Counted from the stretch's first letter, positions 1 through 9,412 are shown. The stretch is 27,420 nucleotides of DNA from Chara braunii (GCA_003427395.1 BFEA01000045.1:3544479-3571898), one strand, 5' to 3'. Notes: a model not told the origin generated them from the sequence alone. Made by a program: numbers and translations.

Positions 1-107
1 TTTTTTTTTTTTTTTTTTTCCCCCTACAGGGGGCCGGGGTCCCGGGTGCCGACCCCCGGAACCCCGGAACCCCGGCGGGGTCCCGGGGCCGGGGTTCGAC
101 AACCCTG
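1..107. other. T20 run and GC-rich hairpin-forming flank
   Basis: The window opens with 20 T, followed by about 85 bases that are almost all G and C. Several short dyads are visible: five C and five G around TACA at 21-36, and arms AACCCCGGC (68-76) and GCCGGGGTT (88-96) around an 11-base loop. The motif CCGGAACC is repeated just before. No coding potential is evident. The block stops where the direct repeat begins at 108 and is absent from the flank of the other repeat copy at 24105, so it is flanking DNA rather than part of that repeat. Its function is unknown. Confidence 0.5.
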
Positions 108-602
108 GTCTCGCTGGTCGTTCCGCAAACGCTGATTTTTTTTTTATTCTTGGTTGTGTTCTCAAGCAATTGCTCCTTCCAATACGCAGGCAGTCCAGGG
201 GTTCTTTGAGAGTTTTTCTTCTAAGTGTCATCCTTAGGCCACGCACCATTTCCCTAAGCATTGCAATCCTAAGGCGTCATCAGGGTGCGGCAGTGCCGTC
301 CTCCCCCTCGCCTCTACGCACTCCTCGAACGTCATGCATTCCATCCATCATTATTCAAGCCAGCCCCTTAGTCTTTCTAGGGCCATCATACGCATGCACA
401 GACTATTTCACAATCCGCTTAGCAAGGTTGCATCTCTTTTTTTTTATTTACACTCCAAGCAGCAGGCACAAGAGTCACTCCCATGGTTTGATGTTACACC
501 AAGGGTCCCGTAGCCCCCCTTGTCCCCTCTCCCCTTTTTCCTTTGCCGCCCGGCCTCTTCCGCCCCGTCCCGCTCAAAGCATCCCAAGCCTTTACTTACC
601 TG
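108..602 (+). repeat. Direct repeat, copy 1 (partner at 24105-24566)
   Basis: This segment matches 24105-24566 in the same orientation. Both start GTCTCGCTGGTCGTTCC, pass through a T run, share TTCTTGGTTGTGTTCTCAAG and end at ...TTTACTTACCTG. The copies differ by substitutions and by two visible indels: a tract near 214-220 that is longer in copy 2, and about 30 bases near 273-303 present only here. Copy 1 probably continues past 602, because copy 2 stops only where an LTR element has inserted. The reading frames that cross both copies on the minus strand look alike only because the DNA is alike. It could be a long terminal repeat of a very large element or an independent dispersed repeat; no clear TG...CA ends were found. 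Confidence 0.85.
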
Positions 603-1249
603 CAAAATCCCACACAAAGCAAAGACCGATACAATCCCCCATTGGGGGTCAACACATAGCCCTTCCCGCATGCCTAACTTTCTTTTTTCTTAAGCTTCTC
701 TTTGTGCTCAATCAGTTCATTCTCTTCTCGTAGTCATGCAGTCGGGGAGATGGTTGAGTCAAACTGACCTCTTGCCAAACTTTCACTCTCTCAATTTCTC
801 AAGGACTTTGTTTTCACAATTCCTCAAGAACTCCCCCTTTTTCCTTCTTGGCGGCACAAGGGACCGGCAACCCCTCCCTTGCCCTCTTTTTCCACCAAGT
901 GAGGACAGACTTCTTTCACCGTTCGTTCCCTGGCAATCTAACAAGTGAGGGAGGAAAGGTTAGTCATATGCCAAGAAGGAAGAGGAGGGGAGGGTAAGGC
1001 GAAAACCTTAAGGATGCAGGAAAAGAGTCGAGATGGAATGAGGAGGACGATGGCGGAAGGAAGGAGGGGAGGAAGAAAGAGTAGAGGAAAGGAGGAGAGA
1101 GGAAGATAGAAAGAGGGGAACGAGGGAGGAGAAAAAACTTCCTATGCCTAATCAAACTTTTCTCCTACTCGCTCTTCTATCCTTCTTAAGACTTCTCGAG
1201 TTTTTTTTTTTGGTGCCCCTACGTCCATGGCCCTTGAGTAGCCAGAGAT
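603..1249. other. Non-coding stretch with opposite strand-composition blocks
   Basis: No gene is recognisable. The first part, to about 930, is pyrimidine-rich on the plus strand and may be the continuation of the direct repeat. From about 950 to 1135 the plus strand becomes strongly purine-rich (GGA and GAA runs). An 11-base T run follows at about 1201-1211. The short frames crossing it are low-complexity and unsupported. Confidence 0.5.
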
Positions 1250-2355
1250 GAGGGAGGAGGGAGGACGTGGTTGGCCATGGTGGCAGGGCGAAGAGGGTGG
1301 TGGAGGGAGAAGGTGTGAGGTGGTTGGCTCTGGAGGATGGGTGAAGTAGATGGAGGAGAGAGGAGGTGGTTGGCTATGGTGGATGGTGGAGGAGAAGGTG
1401 TGAGGTGGTTGGCTATGGTAGATGGTGGAGGAGATGGAGGAGGAAGGAGGTGCGAGGTGGTTGGCTATAGTGGATGGGTGAAGGAGATGGAGGAGGGAGA
1501 AGGTGTGAGGTGGTTGGCTATGGTGGATGGGTGAGGAAGATGGAGGAGGGAGAAGATGCGAGGTGGTTGGCTATGGTGGATGGGTGAAGGAGATGGAGGA
1601 AGAAGACGGTGTGGGGTGGTTGGCTATGGTGGATGGGTGAAGATGATGGAGGAGGAAGGAGGTGTGAGGTGGTCGGCTATGGTGGATAGGTGGAGGAGAT
1701 GGAGGAAGAAGAAGGTGTGGGGTGGTTGGCCACGGTGGATCGGTGAGGGAGATGGAGGAAAAAAAGAAGAAGGTGTGGGGTGGTTGGCTATGGTGGATGG
1801 GTGAAGATGATGGAGGGAGAAGGTGTGAGGTGGTTGGCTATGGTGGATAGGTGGAGGAGATGGAGGAGGAAGGAGGTGCGAGGTGGTTGGCTATGGTGGA
1901 TGGGTGAAGGAGATCGAGGAGGGAGGTGTGAGGTGGTTGGCTATGGTGGATGGGTGAGAAAGATGGAGGAGGGAGAAAATGCCAGGTGGTTGGCTATGGT
2001 GGATGGGTGAAGGAGATGGAGGAAGAAGAAGGTGTGGGGTGGTTGACTATGGTGGATGGGTGAAGATGATGGAGGAGGAAGGAGGTGTGAGGTGGTTGGC
2101 TATGGTGGATAGGTGGAGGAGATGGAGGAGGAAGGAGGTGCGAGGTGGTCGGCTATGGTGGATCGATGAAGGAGATGGACGAGGGAGAAGGTGTGAGGTG
2201 GTTGGCTATGGTGGATGGGTGAGGAAGATGGAGGAGGGAGAAGATGCGAGGTGGTTGGCTATGGTGGATGAGTGAAGGAGATAGAGGAAGAAGAAGGTGT
2301 GGGGTGGTTGACTATGGTGGATGGTTGAAGGAGGTGGAGGAAGAAGAAAGTGTGT
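1250..2355 (+). repeat. 52-bp minisatellite, about 21 units, with a five-unit higher-order pattern
   Basis: About 21 units of 50-55 bases each contain GGTGGTTGGCTATGGTGG followed by a variable GGA/GAA-rich spacer. Unit starts fall near 1268, 1318, 1363, 1404, 1457, 1509, 1561, 1613, 1665, 1720, 1777, 1829, 1881, 1931, 1983, 2039, 2093, 2145, 2197, 2249 and 2304. The spacers fall into recurring classes that follow one another in the same order from about 1457 to 2300, giving a higher-order period of roughly 260 bases. The unit is not a multiple of three, so the long plus-strand frames across it (Gly/Trp/Glu-rich) are very unlikely to be genes. The plus strand is extremely purine-rich. Confidence 0.92.
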
Positions 2356-2379
2356 GGTGGTGGCTTTGTCTCCTATTCT

Positions 2380-2995
2380 ACGTGTCGGGGTTTGTCCCTC
2401 TAAGCTATCCCTAGCCCCGGACACAAACTCCAGACCTGCAACACTATTCTTTTTCAGCCAATATGCAGAAAAACACAGCTTTGCAGCAACCACAGTTTGC
2501 AGAAAATCGCAGAATTTTGCAGATCGCAGATTTCGGCATTTTCGTCGTTTTTATAGTTTTTGACTAAGGCCGGAGAGCTGGAAAACACAGGTCTATGTTT
2601 CCTACCCAAAATGACCTCAGAATCACTCCAAACTTGGTGGGCCCTCTGTCTATGTCACAGGAAAGGCCCCTGCAAAGTTTGGTGTGATTCTGATATCGTT
2701 TGGTCCTACTTGTCTGTTTCGGACGCCATCCGTGCCTCAAGGCGAACAGTTCGGGGTCCGTTTTCTAATTTTTCAGACAAACGGACTCCGATGGCCTGCT
2801 GGGTCTGCAAGCCACCTTTTTATGCCGAGGATATGAGGTCTGAGAAGTTTCAGGCCTCATATCCCAGGTTTGACAAGTTTGCCATAGGCGTGCTCCTTGG
2901 TCGTATTGGCCCGTTTGGTGTTTTCAGAGGGATCTACAGCTACCAGCAACAGCAGCAACAACACGGTTCAAACAGTTGACAAACAATCCCCCATC
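2380..2995. other. Non-coding, LTR-like fragment with CAG/CAA tail
   Basis: This unique-looking stretch begins TGTCGGGGTTTGTCCC, which could be the edge of a long terminal repeat. It contains a cluster of TGCAG/CGCAG words near 2464-2532 and ends with a CAG/CAA-rich run at about 2940-2965. A plus-strand frame of 139 codons (2560-2979) crosses it. That frame has no domain I know, has a glutamine run made by the microsatellite, and lacks any similar coding neighbour, so I do not call it a gene. The LTR interpretation is inference, because no matching second copy is in the window. Confidence 0.35.
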
Positions 2996-3027
2996 CATTT
3001 TTCAACTACTGCGTTCGATTAGAATAC

Positions 3028-3052
3028 GGGGGGGCGGGGGGGGGGGGGGGGG
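3028..3052 (+). repeat. G run (G7-C-G17)
   Basis: Twenty-four of 25 bases are G. The run sits between the LTR-like fragment and the satellite array. It could form a G-quadruplex on the plus strand. Its exact length is uncertain in any assembly because homopolymers are error-prone. Confidence 0.85.
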
Positions 3053-3119
3053 AAGAGCAGGCGGTAATTTAATTAGCGCACAGGGGAGGTGAGACTGATC
3101 ATCAGGCATGCGCATGGGA

Positions 3120-3995
3120 CGTTGAACAGTCACAATACTCCCCTCACTATGGTGAACACAGCCGATCCGGTTATCGTTCATTCCCAAGTGAAGGATGAAG
3201 TGACACACGGAGAAAAGCGAGTAGAACTCACTTTCGGGTATACACATACACAAAGGAAAGTGGCGATATACACTAGAGTGGAAAAACAGACAATGCAAGA
3301 GCTCATGAGTACCAGAACACTGGGAACAACAAAGATTGAAGTAACGATTTGCACCGAAGTGGAGATTGAAGTGGAACATGGAGAGAAAGTGAGAGAAACT
3401 CACATTTGGACTTATCCACACACAGGAAAAAGTTGGGATTTACACTGGAGTGGAGAAACAGATAATGCATGAGCTCAACATCACTAAAACACTAGAAAGG
3501 ACAAAGATTGAAGTACCGATTTACTCCCTAGTGAGGATTGAAGTGAAACATGGGGAGAGAGTGAGAGAAACTCACATTTGGACTCACACATACAAAGAGG
3601 AAAGTTGCGATTTACACCAGAGTGGAAAAATGGACAATGCATAAGCTCAACATCACTAAGACACTAGAATGAACACAAATTGGAGTAGCGATTTACACCC
3701 AAGTGAAGATTGGAATGAAACATGGAGAGAAAGTGAGAGAAACTCACAATTGGGCTCACACATACAAAGAGGAAAGTTGCAAGTTACACTAGGGTGGAAA
3801 AATGGACAATGCATGAGCTCAACATCACTAGAACACTAAAATAAACAGAGATTGAAGTAGCGATTTACACCTAAGCGAAAATTGAAGTGAAGCATGGAGA
3901 GAAAGTGAGAGAAACTCACATTTGGACTCACACACACAAAGAGGAAAGTTGCGATTTACACTAGAGTGGAAAAATGGGCAATGCATGAGCTCATT
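3120..3995 (+). repeat. 172-bp satellite, five units
   Basis: The anchor CAATGCATGAGCTC and its variants recur at about 3291, 3463, 3635, 3807 and 3979, which is a period of exactly 172 bases four times running. Each unit also contains AAAGTGAGAGAAACTCACA and GAAGTAGCGATTTACACC. The first unit, starting around 3120-3180, is the most diverged. Frames that cross units are broken by stops, so the array is not a repeat protein gene. A unit near nucleosome length is typical of satellite DNA. Confidence 0.93.
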
Positions 3996-3999
3996 ATTA

Positions 4000-4680
4000 A
4001 TGGGAAAACCCTCTACTAACTATACTAATTTTTGGAGAGTATCTATGGAGAGAAAAAAGATGGTAGACAATGTAGATGTTGAATCATAGAAGGATGGAAG
4101 AAGAAGAAGAGAAGGAAGCAGGCGAAGAAGAAGGAGGGAAAAAAGAAGAGGAATAAAAGGGAGAAGAAGAAGAGGAAGAAGGAAAAGAGGAAGAGGAAGA
4201 AGAAAAGGAAGAAGGAGAAGAAGAGGAAACTCCTTCCTTCTCTTCACTCACCTCTTCTTGGGTCTTGGAGTTGATGCACTAGTCTTGGTGATGCTTCTCC
4301 CCACTTGGTTATGACTCTCTTCTTCCTCAAGCCTCTCTTACTTCCCCCTCTCAGTCTCTCCCAAGCTGCAACAAGCTCCTACCTCTATGGCTATGGAGTC
4401 CTCCTCTCTAGGAGGGTTAATGAAACTCCCTCTAGCCTTGCCTTCTTCCTCACAGCCTGGGGGCTATGGCGGATTACCCTCCTAGGCTAGCCTCACTACC
4501 ACTAGCCTCTAGAGCTCCACTCACTAGCTCACAATCCCCTCTAGGCTCTCAAACTGACACAGGTTCCCCTCTCCTCTCTCCAGGTAAATGTACTGCTCCC
4601 ATGGGCTCATCTCAGCAGCATGGGCACTCCTCATGCAAATGTGAGTGTGGCGGACTGAATACCCAGCTTATGTAGGCTGA
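4000..4680. other. Non-coding; polypurine tract 4085-4235, then pyrimidine-rich DNA
   Basis: A 150-base GAA/GGA/AGG tract (about 4085-4235) is followed by a TC-rich stretch with CTAGG/CCTAG words. GGCTATGGCGGA near 4463-4474 also occurs in the element B LTR near 24931-24942, and both stretches follow a GAA-rich tract. That suggests a distant LTR relative. The frames here are low-complexity (leucine or proline runs) and I see no gene. Confidence 0.35.
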
Positions 4681-5429
4681 AACCAGCAATTCGGCCAGCC
4701 TATTGGCCTCTCCATGAGCCTTGAGGTGAACCGAGGTACCCCCAAGGCAAAATTCCACCACTAGGCCCTTCCGAGGGTGCATGGGGCTCATTTTGGCCAA
4801 GTACATGCAGTCCGAGTGGCTGGTACCAACTCGGACTGCCCCTTGGGCCTCTTCAAGCCTCATACCCTTTGAAAAATGTTGCCCCCTTGAGTCCAAAGGC
4901 CCAAGGGACAGCCTTACTTCAAACAAAAAGGCCTTGTAGGCCTTTTTTTTCTGACTTTTTCTGATTTTGGCCTATCTTGGGTACCCCGAGATATTTTTCC
5001 ATGTGGCGGTGCATTTTCAGCCTTGGATCTGACTGAGATCCAAGGCAGGAATATTTCGAGCTACCCTATGGTGGTCCTTGCTTCAGTTTTTGGCCCCTAA
5101 GTTCAATTTTTTTTTTTGTGCATCTGGCTCTCTTTTTGGGCCAAATGCACATTTTTGTCTCTTTCCCTTTTTTGTTTCTTTCCATTTTGGGCTGCCAACT
5201 CATTCCGGAGCTAGCCGTTTTGAGCTGGCCCACGAAAAACGCCTAGTTCCTCTCTACCATGAGATCTGATATCAGATCTATGGCCCACAAAAAAAACGGT
5301 AATCTCCTCTTTGCATTTTCTCTTATTTTTTTATTTTTAATTCAAATTTTGTGAAGATATGGCCCCAAGGGTCATATCTCTGCAATATGAATTGCCCTCC
5401 CCCATTCTAGGAGAGATGAGGTCACAGTT
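4681..5429. other. Non-coding stretch with four short perfect palindromes
   Basis: No gene is seen. Four dyads stand out. At 4807-4839, arms GCAGTCCGAGT and ACTCGGACTGC surround an 11-base loop. At about 4926-4948, arms AAAAAGGCC and GGCCTTTTT surround TTGTA and lead into a T run. At 5021-5045, arms CCTTGGATCT and AGATCCAAGG surround GACTG. At 5262-5279 there is an uninterrupted palindrome, AGATCTGATATCAGATCT. The hairpin with a T run looks like a terminator, but in a eukaryotic repeat this is most likely coincidental or part of a transposable element. Confidence 0.55.
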
Positions 5430-6130
5430 GGGACCTGCCCGTCCCTACTGTGCAGGTCAGAATAGGCCGACACATTCTCCTCCACTCTTTTTTCCCTTTT
5501 TGTCTCATTCTCCCCCAATTTTCTCCCATTTTTCTTTCTTTCTCTTTTATTTCTGCTATGACAAGTGTCAAACAACTGTTGAGCTTTTTTCTAGGCAATA
5601 GATCTTCATCTATGGTCAAATTTATTGCTGACAGTTAACCGTTATCTCTTGTTTTACCATAATGGCACCCCCATGCTCCTAGGGGGCTTCATTTTATCTC
5701 CGTTAGTCCCAATTCCGAGCCCCCTTTGCTCCGATTTTCCTTAGACAACCTTTTTCTCATGTTGGACCCCTTAAGGCTCTATTTTCTCATGCCTAGCTAG
5801 TCCGTGATATCTCGGACTGCTGGGCAGCCGTCCCCACACCATTATTTCACTTTCTTTTCTTTCATGACTCTCCCACTTGTCCCCACTAGTGCTTGCACTA
5901 GTGGTGCTAATATTTTCCACCGTCTAGATCCTCGATCTCGACGGTGCCGTTTGCTTGTGCGATTATTTCTTGCGTTGGTGCATGGTTCCCTTGGGACATC
6001 TCAAGTCCCCGCCACTTTCTTCCGTACTAGTTCCGTTTTCTTGTTCCGCCGGTAGTCCCGTTGGCTCGAGTCCCGTTTTTCGATTATTATTATTTGGGTC
6101 CACTTAGTCTCCGACAACATCTCGGACGGT
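5430..6130 (+). repeat. Diverged 1.37-kb tandem duplication, copy 1
   Basis: This block aligns with about 6810-7510 at a shift of 1365-1380 bases. Matching landmarks are GACAAGTGTCAAACAACT versus GCCAAATGTCAACTAGCC (5561 and 6935), CATAATGGCACCCCCATG versus CAATAATGGCCGCCTCAT (about 5660 and 7033), TAGTCCGTGATATCTCGGACTGC versus the AT-rich dyad at 7172, and CTAGTGGTGCTAATATTTT versus CTAGTGGTGGTAATATTTT (about 5898 and 7262). Divergence is high, so the duplication is old or the two copies are separate members of one repeat family. No gene is seen in it. Confidence 0.75.
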
Positions 6131-6809
6131 GTCCCATTTTTTTAAATTTTGGGACCTCCTTGCCCTTGGTGGTTCCAATATCCCTTCCTTAGGTGCCCAT
6201 GTGTGCCAATTTTTCTTGGTCATGAGATCTCATCTCACGGTTGCCGTTTACCGTCTCTACTTGCCTCATGCCGAAATCACTTCTTTCTAACCTTTTGGGT
6301 TTGTCGCGGCTCATTTTCCCTTAGCCTGGGCATCCCCATGCAGTTCGTTATTTCTCGGACTGCAATCATGGTCATTTCCCTAGTCCCACAGCCCCACAAC
6401 TTGCCCGATACTAAAATAAAATGAAGCGTTAAATTCCCAAGTGCATCCGGGCTCAATAGGGGTCGATTCCCTAGCCCCATTGCCCTACAACTAACCCTCA
6501 ACCAAAGGAAAAAGAAACGGCCAACTCCCAAGTGCATCCGGGCTCAATTTTGGCTCCGGATGAACCTAAAAATATGTGTTTCTCCTCTCCCATGTAATCC
6601 GTTGTATTTCGGTTGCTTGGGGCCTTGATTTTTTTTTATTTTCTCTGCAAAATCAAGAAAAAATCAAGATACTTTGTAACCGACATATGCCATAATGAAT
6701 CTGGTCACGAATGCATCACCCTAGATGACCGTTTTTTGCCGTTAGTGCCCCTTTTGTCTTTCTTTTCTTTTCTCTTTTCTTTTCTTTTCTTTTTCCTCCT
6801 TTCTTGGAC
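6131..6809. other. Non-coding spacer between the duplicated blocks, with a third partial copy
   Basis: At 6340-6363 the dyad GCAGTTCG...CTCGGACTGC, followed by AATCATGG, resembles 7009-7040 and 5633-5670, which suggests a third partial copy of the same family. The rest is pyrimidine-rich, with a TTTTC-rich run near 6750-6795. No gene is seen. Confidence 0.45.
6376..6556 (+). repeat. 90-bp tandem duplication
   Basis: TTCCCTAGTCCC at 6376 and TTCCCTAGCCCC at 6467 open two units, each ending with CCCAAGTGCATCCGGGCTCA (6437 and 6527). The period is 90-91 bases and the copies differ by several substitutions and small indels. Confidence 0.8.
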
Positions 6810-7510
6810 AGTAGGGCCCTGCCAGCCCTTACTTGTGGCAGTCCCTACTGACGGCCAACTCACTCACTTCCTCTCACTTTTTTTGTCTTATTTTCCCACT
6901 TTTTTTTTTTTTTTTTCTTTTTTTTTCTAGCATGCCAAATGTCAACTAGCCGTTAAGGCCCTTTTCTAGGCCCTTCCTCTTAGTTTTGGCCTTTCCTATG
7001 CTCAAGGGGCAGTCCGTTATATCTCGGACTGCAATAATGGCCGCCTCATGCCCATGGGAGCTTCCTTTCACCTCTATTTTTTTCAAACTGTGGGTCCTAT
7101 ATTCTGATTTTCTCTCGAAGGCCTATTTTTCACACGTAGCATCTTTAGACTCCATTTTCTTGGGGAAGGCCGATCCGAGATTTTTCGGATTGCTCCCATG
7201 CCTCCCTCTACATGTTTCTTTACTTTTTCTTTTTCTTTCGGGCCTCCCCACTTGCTCCCACTAGTGGTGGTAATATTTTTTACCGTTAAGATCTCGATCT
7301 TAACGGTGCACCTCGTTTTAATTATTTTCCCCTTGTGGCGCTTCATAGTTCTTTGGCCGAGGCATTTTCATGTCCCCGCCATTTGTCCCACGCTAGTTCC
7401 CGACACTTATCCCATCGGTGGTCCCGCCGGTACTTGTCTCGCCGGTGGTCCCCGACATTTTGTCCCATCAGCGGTCCTTGACACTTGGTCCCGCTGGTGG
7501 TCCCCGACAT
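6810..7510 (+). repeat. Diverged 1.37-kb tandem duplication, copy 2
   Basis: This is the partner of 5430-6130. It carries the clearest version of the family palindrome, GCAGTCCG-TTATATCT-CGGACTGC at 7009-7032, a second dyad ATCCGA/TCGGAT at 7173-7190, and TTAAGATC/GATCTTAA near 7285-7302. Its last part (about 7380-7520) is a run of degenerate short repeats of the form GGTGGTCCCCGACA. No gene is seen. Confidence 0.75.
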
Positions 7511-8095
7511 ACTTCGTCCTAGATACCATTACTTTTGCTTAGTCCCGCGTGGCCCCTGGTGCCTTTCCCTGAAGGTGTCCTACGTTCTTCGGGCGTCCGC
7601 CGCCACGGCGACCCCTTCCTCTTATCTTTTCTCAGGCCTCGCGCTCGCCGGCTTTCTCTGATTGCGGGACCTCCAATTCGAGGCTCCCGCTGATTGTCAT
7701 GGGCGGCCCTCACGTTGGCCCCTTATTTCCTAGCGTCCCAAGGTCACCGGGGTCGTCCACCTCCCAGCTGCCTTATTCTCTCGTCGTCCATTGTGCCGCA
7801 TTTGCAAGTTGATGGCCCCTCGGCCTTAGTCATGCCGAATCGCAGTGGCCCTCCTGGCCTCATGCTACACCCCTATGCGCCCGTGTCCCCCCGCTTACTT
7901 GCTTGCCGTCGCTGGTTCTTTCCCCCTGCGGTTCTCAACCCAAGGCACCATTCCTTCCGGCGGCCTGGTCCCTTGTCTTTTCTCTCCCTTGTCTCCTTAC
8001 TCCACATTTCTCTGTCGTGCACAGATTGGCTATATACAGACTCTCGAGTGACGGGATGTTATTCGAGACCCACCGGTCCCGACACATTCCCCCCA
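7511..8095 (-). mobile_element. Possible LTR remnant (minus-strand orientation)
   Basis: Read on the minus strand, the purine tract at 8097-8108 is followed at 8096 by TGTGTCGGGACC, the arrangement expected where a retrotransposon internal region meets its 3' LTR. TGTATATAGCC near 8030-8040 on the same strand could be the LTR promoter TATA box, although it lies very close to the edge. The far end of the LTR was not identified, and the plus-strand frames across the region are not convincing genes. Function is inferred from this local signature only. Confidence 0.35.
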
Positions 8096-8096
8096 C

Positions 8097-8108
8097 TCAT
8101 TCGCGATG
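8097..8108 (-). other. Polypurine-tract-like site at an LTR edge
   Basis: The minus strand reads GAGTGGGGGGAA immediately before TGTGTCGGG. The interior side (ATTCGCGATGTCCTCATCGCGC on plus, from 8109) is closely matched at 9413 next to a similar tract, so both are likely 3' ends of related minus-strand gypsy elements whose pol genes are gone. The tract would prime plus-strand DNA synthesis. Confidence 0.45.
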
Positions 8109-8309
8109 TCCTCATCGCGCACCAATCCTTTGTCAGTAGGGATCTTGGGGGGATGGACGAAGGAGAGGGGGTGGGGTGTGATGGGTAGTTAGCTTGTCAG
8201 GGTCCTCTTTGTCTTTTCTTATTCCTTTTTCAGGGTCTCTTTTAGTCTCCGCGCATTGGGCGAGGAGGGGTGTGCGGAGGGTCAAGGACCTCCTTCAGGC
8301 TTCTCTCTT
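8109..8309. other. Short non-coding spacer
   Basis: It contains the repeat-derived word shared with 9413 and a G-rich run near 8148-8185. No gene is seen. Confidence 0.4.
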
Positions 8310-8550
8310 CTCATTCATCACTGTTAAGAACATCAACGCCTTCTTTTGTCTCATTCATCACCCGAAGTGCATCAAGTTTTTCGTCTCATTCATCAATCTT
8401 AGGACATCAGGCTCATTCATCATTCTTAGAACATCAAGCCCTCTCTCATCCCATTCATCACTCTCGGGACATCAAGCTCATTCATCACTCTTAGAACATC
8501 AAGCTCATTCATCACTCTTAGAACATCAAGCCCTCTCTCGCCTTATTCTG
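8310..8550 (+). repeat. 27-bp minisatellite (CTCATTCATCACTCTTAGAA...)
   Basis: About seven units contain TCATTCATCA followed by a TTAGAACATCAAG-like end. The shortest exact units are 27 bases and others carry extra CCCTCTCT-type inserts. The last units, near 8470-8545, are nearly identical, which marks the most recent expansion. Confidence 0.88.
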
Positions 8551-8879
8551 CAGTCCATGCTCTTCCTTTGCGCCTAGTTATCCGGAAATGCCTTTGAATG
8601 TTCCGCCCTCCATCCCATGCCTAACAATCCCTTTCTTCCGACTTCCGTCATCCTCAGTGTCTTCCTTTTAATTGGCTCTTCGGCCCGTGCAATCCATGCC
8701 TCCTGCCATTATTATCTCGATCTCATTTTCTAGTAATTTTGCCAAGCCTTTCTCAAGTCCTAGCTCTATCCCCTTTTCTCATACATCTTTTCCTTGCCAA
8801 ACCTTCCTTAATGCCCAGGCTCACCCCCTTGTCGTATGCATTTCTTCTCTGGTCATCCTAAGCTCAGTCAATCTCACAT
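8551..8879. other. Pyrimidine-rich spacer
   Basis: No gene or strong repeat is seen. The stretch is T- and C-rich, with words (CTTGCCA, TTTCTCAAG) that anticipate the neighbouring 60-bp repeat. Confidence 0.4.
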
Positions 8880-9345
8880 GTATCCTTTTCCTTGCCAGGC
8901 CTTTCTCAAGCTCAATCAACTTTTCATGCACTTTTCTTTTGGCCATCTTGCCAGGTCTCTTTCAGCTTAAACGAAGTCAAGTTTCCATACATTTCTCTTC
9001 TGGATATCTCGCCAGACCTTTCTCATGCCTGGCTCAGTCATTTACACATGCATTTCTCACGGGCATCTTGCCAGGCTTTTCTCAGGCCTAGCTCAGTTAT
9101 TTACACATACATTTCTCACGGGCATCTTGCCAGGCTTTTCTCAGGCCTAGCTCAGTCATTTACAGATACATTTCTCACGGGCATCTTGCTAGGTTTTTCT
9201 TAGACCTAGCTCAGTCACTTTCGCAAACATTTCTCACAGACATCTTGCCAGGCTTTTCTCAGGCCTAGCTTAGTCATTTCCACAAACATTTTTCACGAGC
9301 ATCTTGCCAGGGTTTTCTCAAGCCTAGCTTAGTCATTTCCATATA
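8880..9345 (+). repeat. 60-bp minisatellite, about eight units
   Basis: The unit GGCATCTTGCCAGGCTTTTC... followed by CTCAGTCATTTACACATACATT recurs every 60 bases, clearest at about 9061, 9121, 9181, 9241 and 9301, with more diverged units from 8880. Sixty is a multiple of three, so periodic open frames appear on the plus strand. They change frame with small indels and have no protein features, so I treat them as by-products. Confidence 0.9.
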
Positions 9346-9398
9346 AACACATTTGTCTGTTATTTCTTCCGCACACTTAGTCTTAGGTAGATGGCACA

Positions 9399-9412
9399 CC
9401 TTCCCCCCACTC
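9399..9412 (-). other. Second polypurine-tract-like site at an LTR edge
   Basis: The minus strand reads GAGTGGGGGGAAGG, then TGTGCCATCTACC from 9398. The interior side matches the site at 8109 closely (CAATCGTGATGTCCCCATCGCGC versus ATTCGCGATGTCCTCATCGCGC). This is probably the 3' boundary of another decayed minus-strand gypsy element. If so, the LTR to its left includes the 60-bp minisatellite. Confidence 0.4.

Noticed and set aside
592-602. CAG|GTAAGTAA on the minus strand at the end of the direct-repeat match, a perfect splice-donor shape in both copies
   Set aside because: The match ends there because element B inserted at that base in copy 2, not because of an exon-intron border. Copy 1 continues without evidence of an exon.
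1337-2275. Several Gly/Trp/Glu-rich plus-strand frames across the minisatellite
   Set aside because: The repeat unit is about 52 bases, not a multiple of three, and frames change with every indel. They are by-products of the repeat.
2560-2979. Plus-strand frame of 139 codons
   Set aside because: It lies in repeat-like DNA, has no recognisable domain, ends in a microsatellite glutamine run and has no coding neighbour.
4020-4247. Leucine-rich minus-strand frame of 75 codons
   Set aside because: It is the translation of the GAA/GGA purine tract and is low-complexity only.
8672-9203. Plus-strand frames with LARPFS/ILPGF repeats
   Set aside because: They arise from the 60-bp minisatellite, whose length is a multiple of three. 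There is no start context, domain or conservation.
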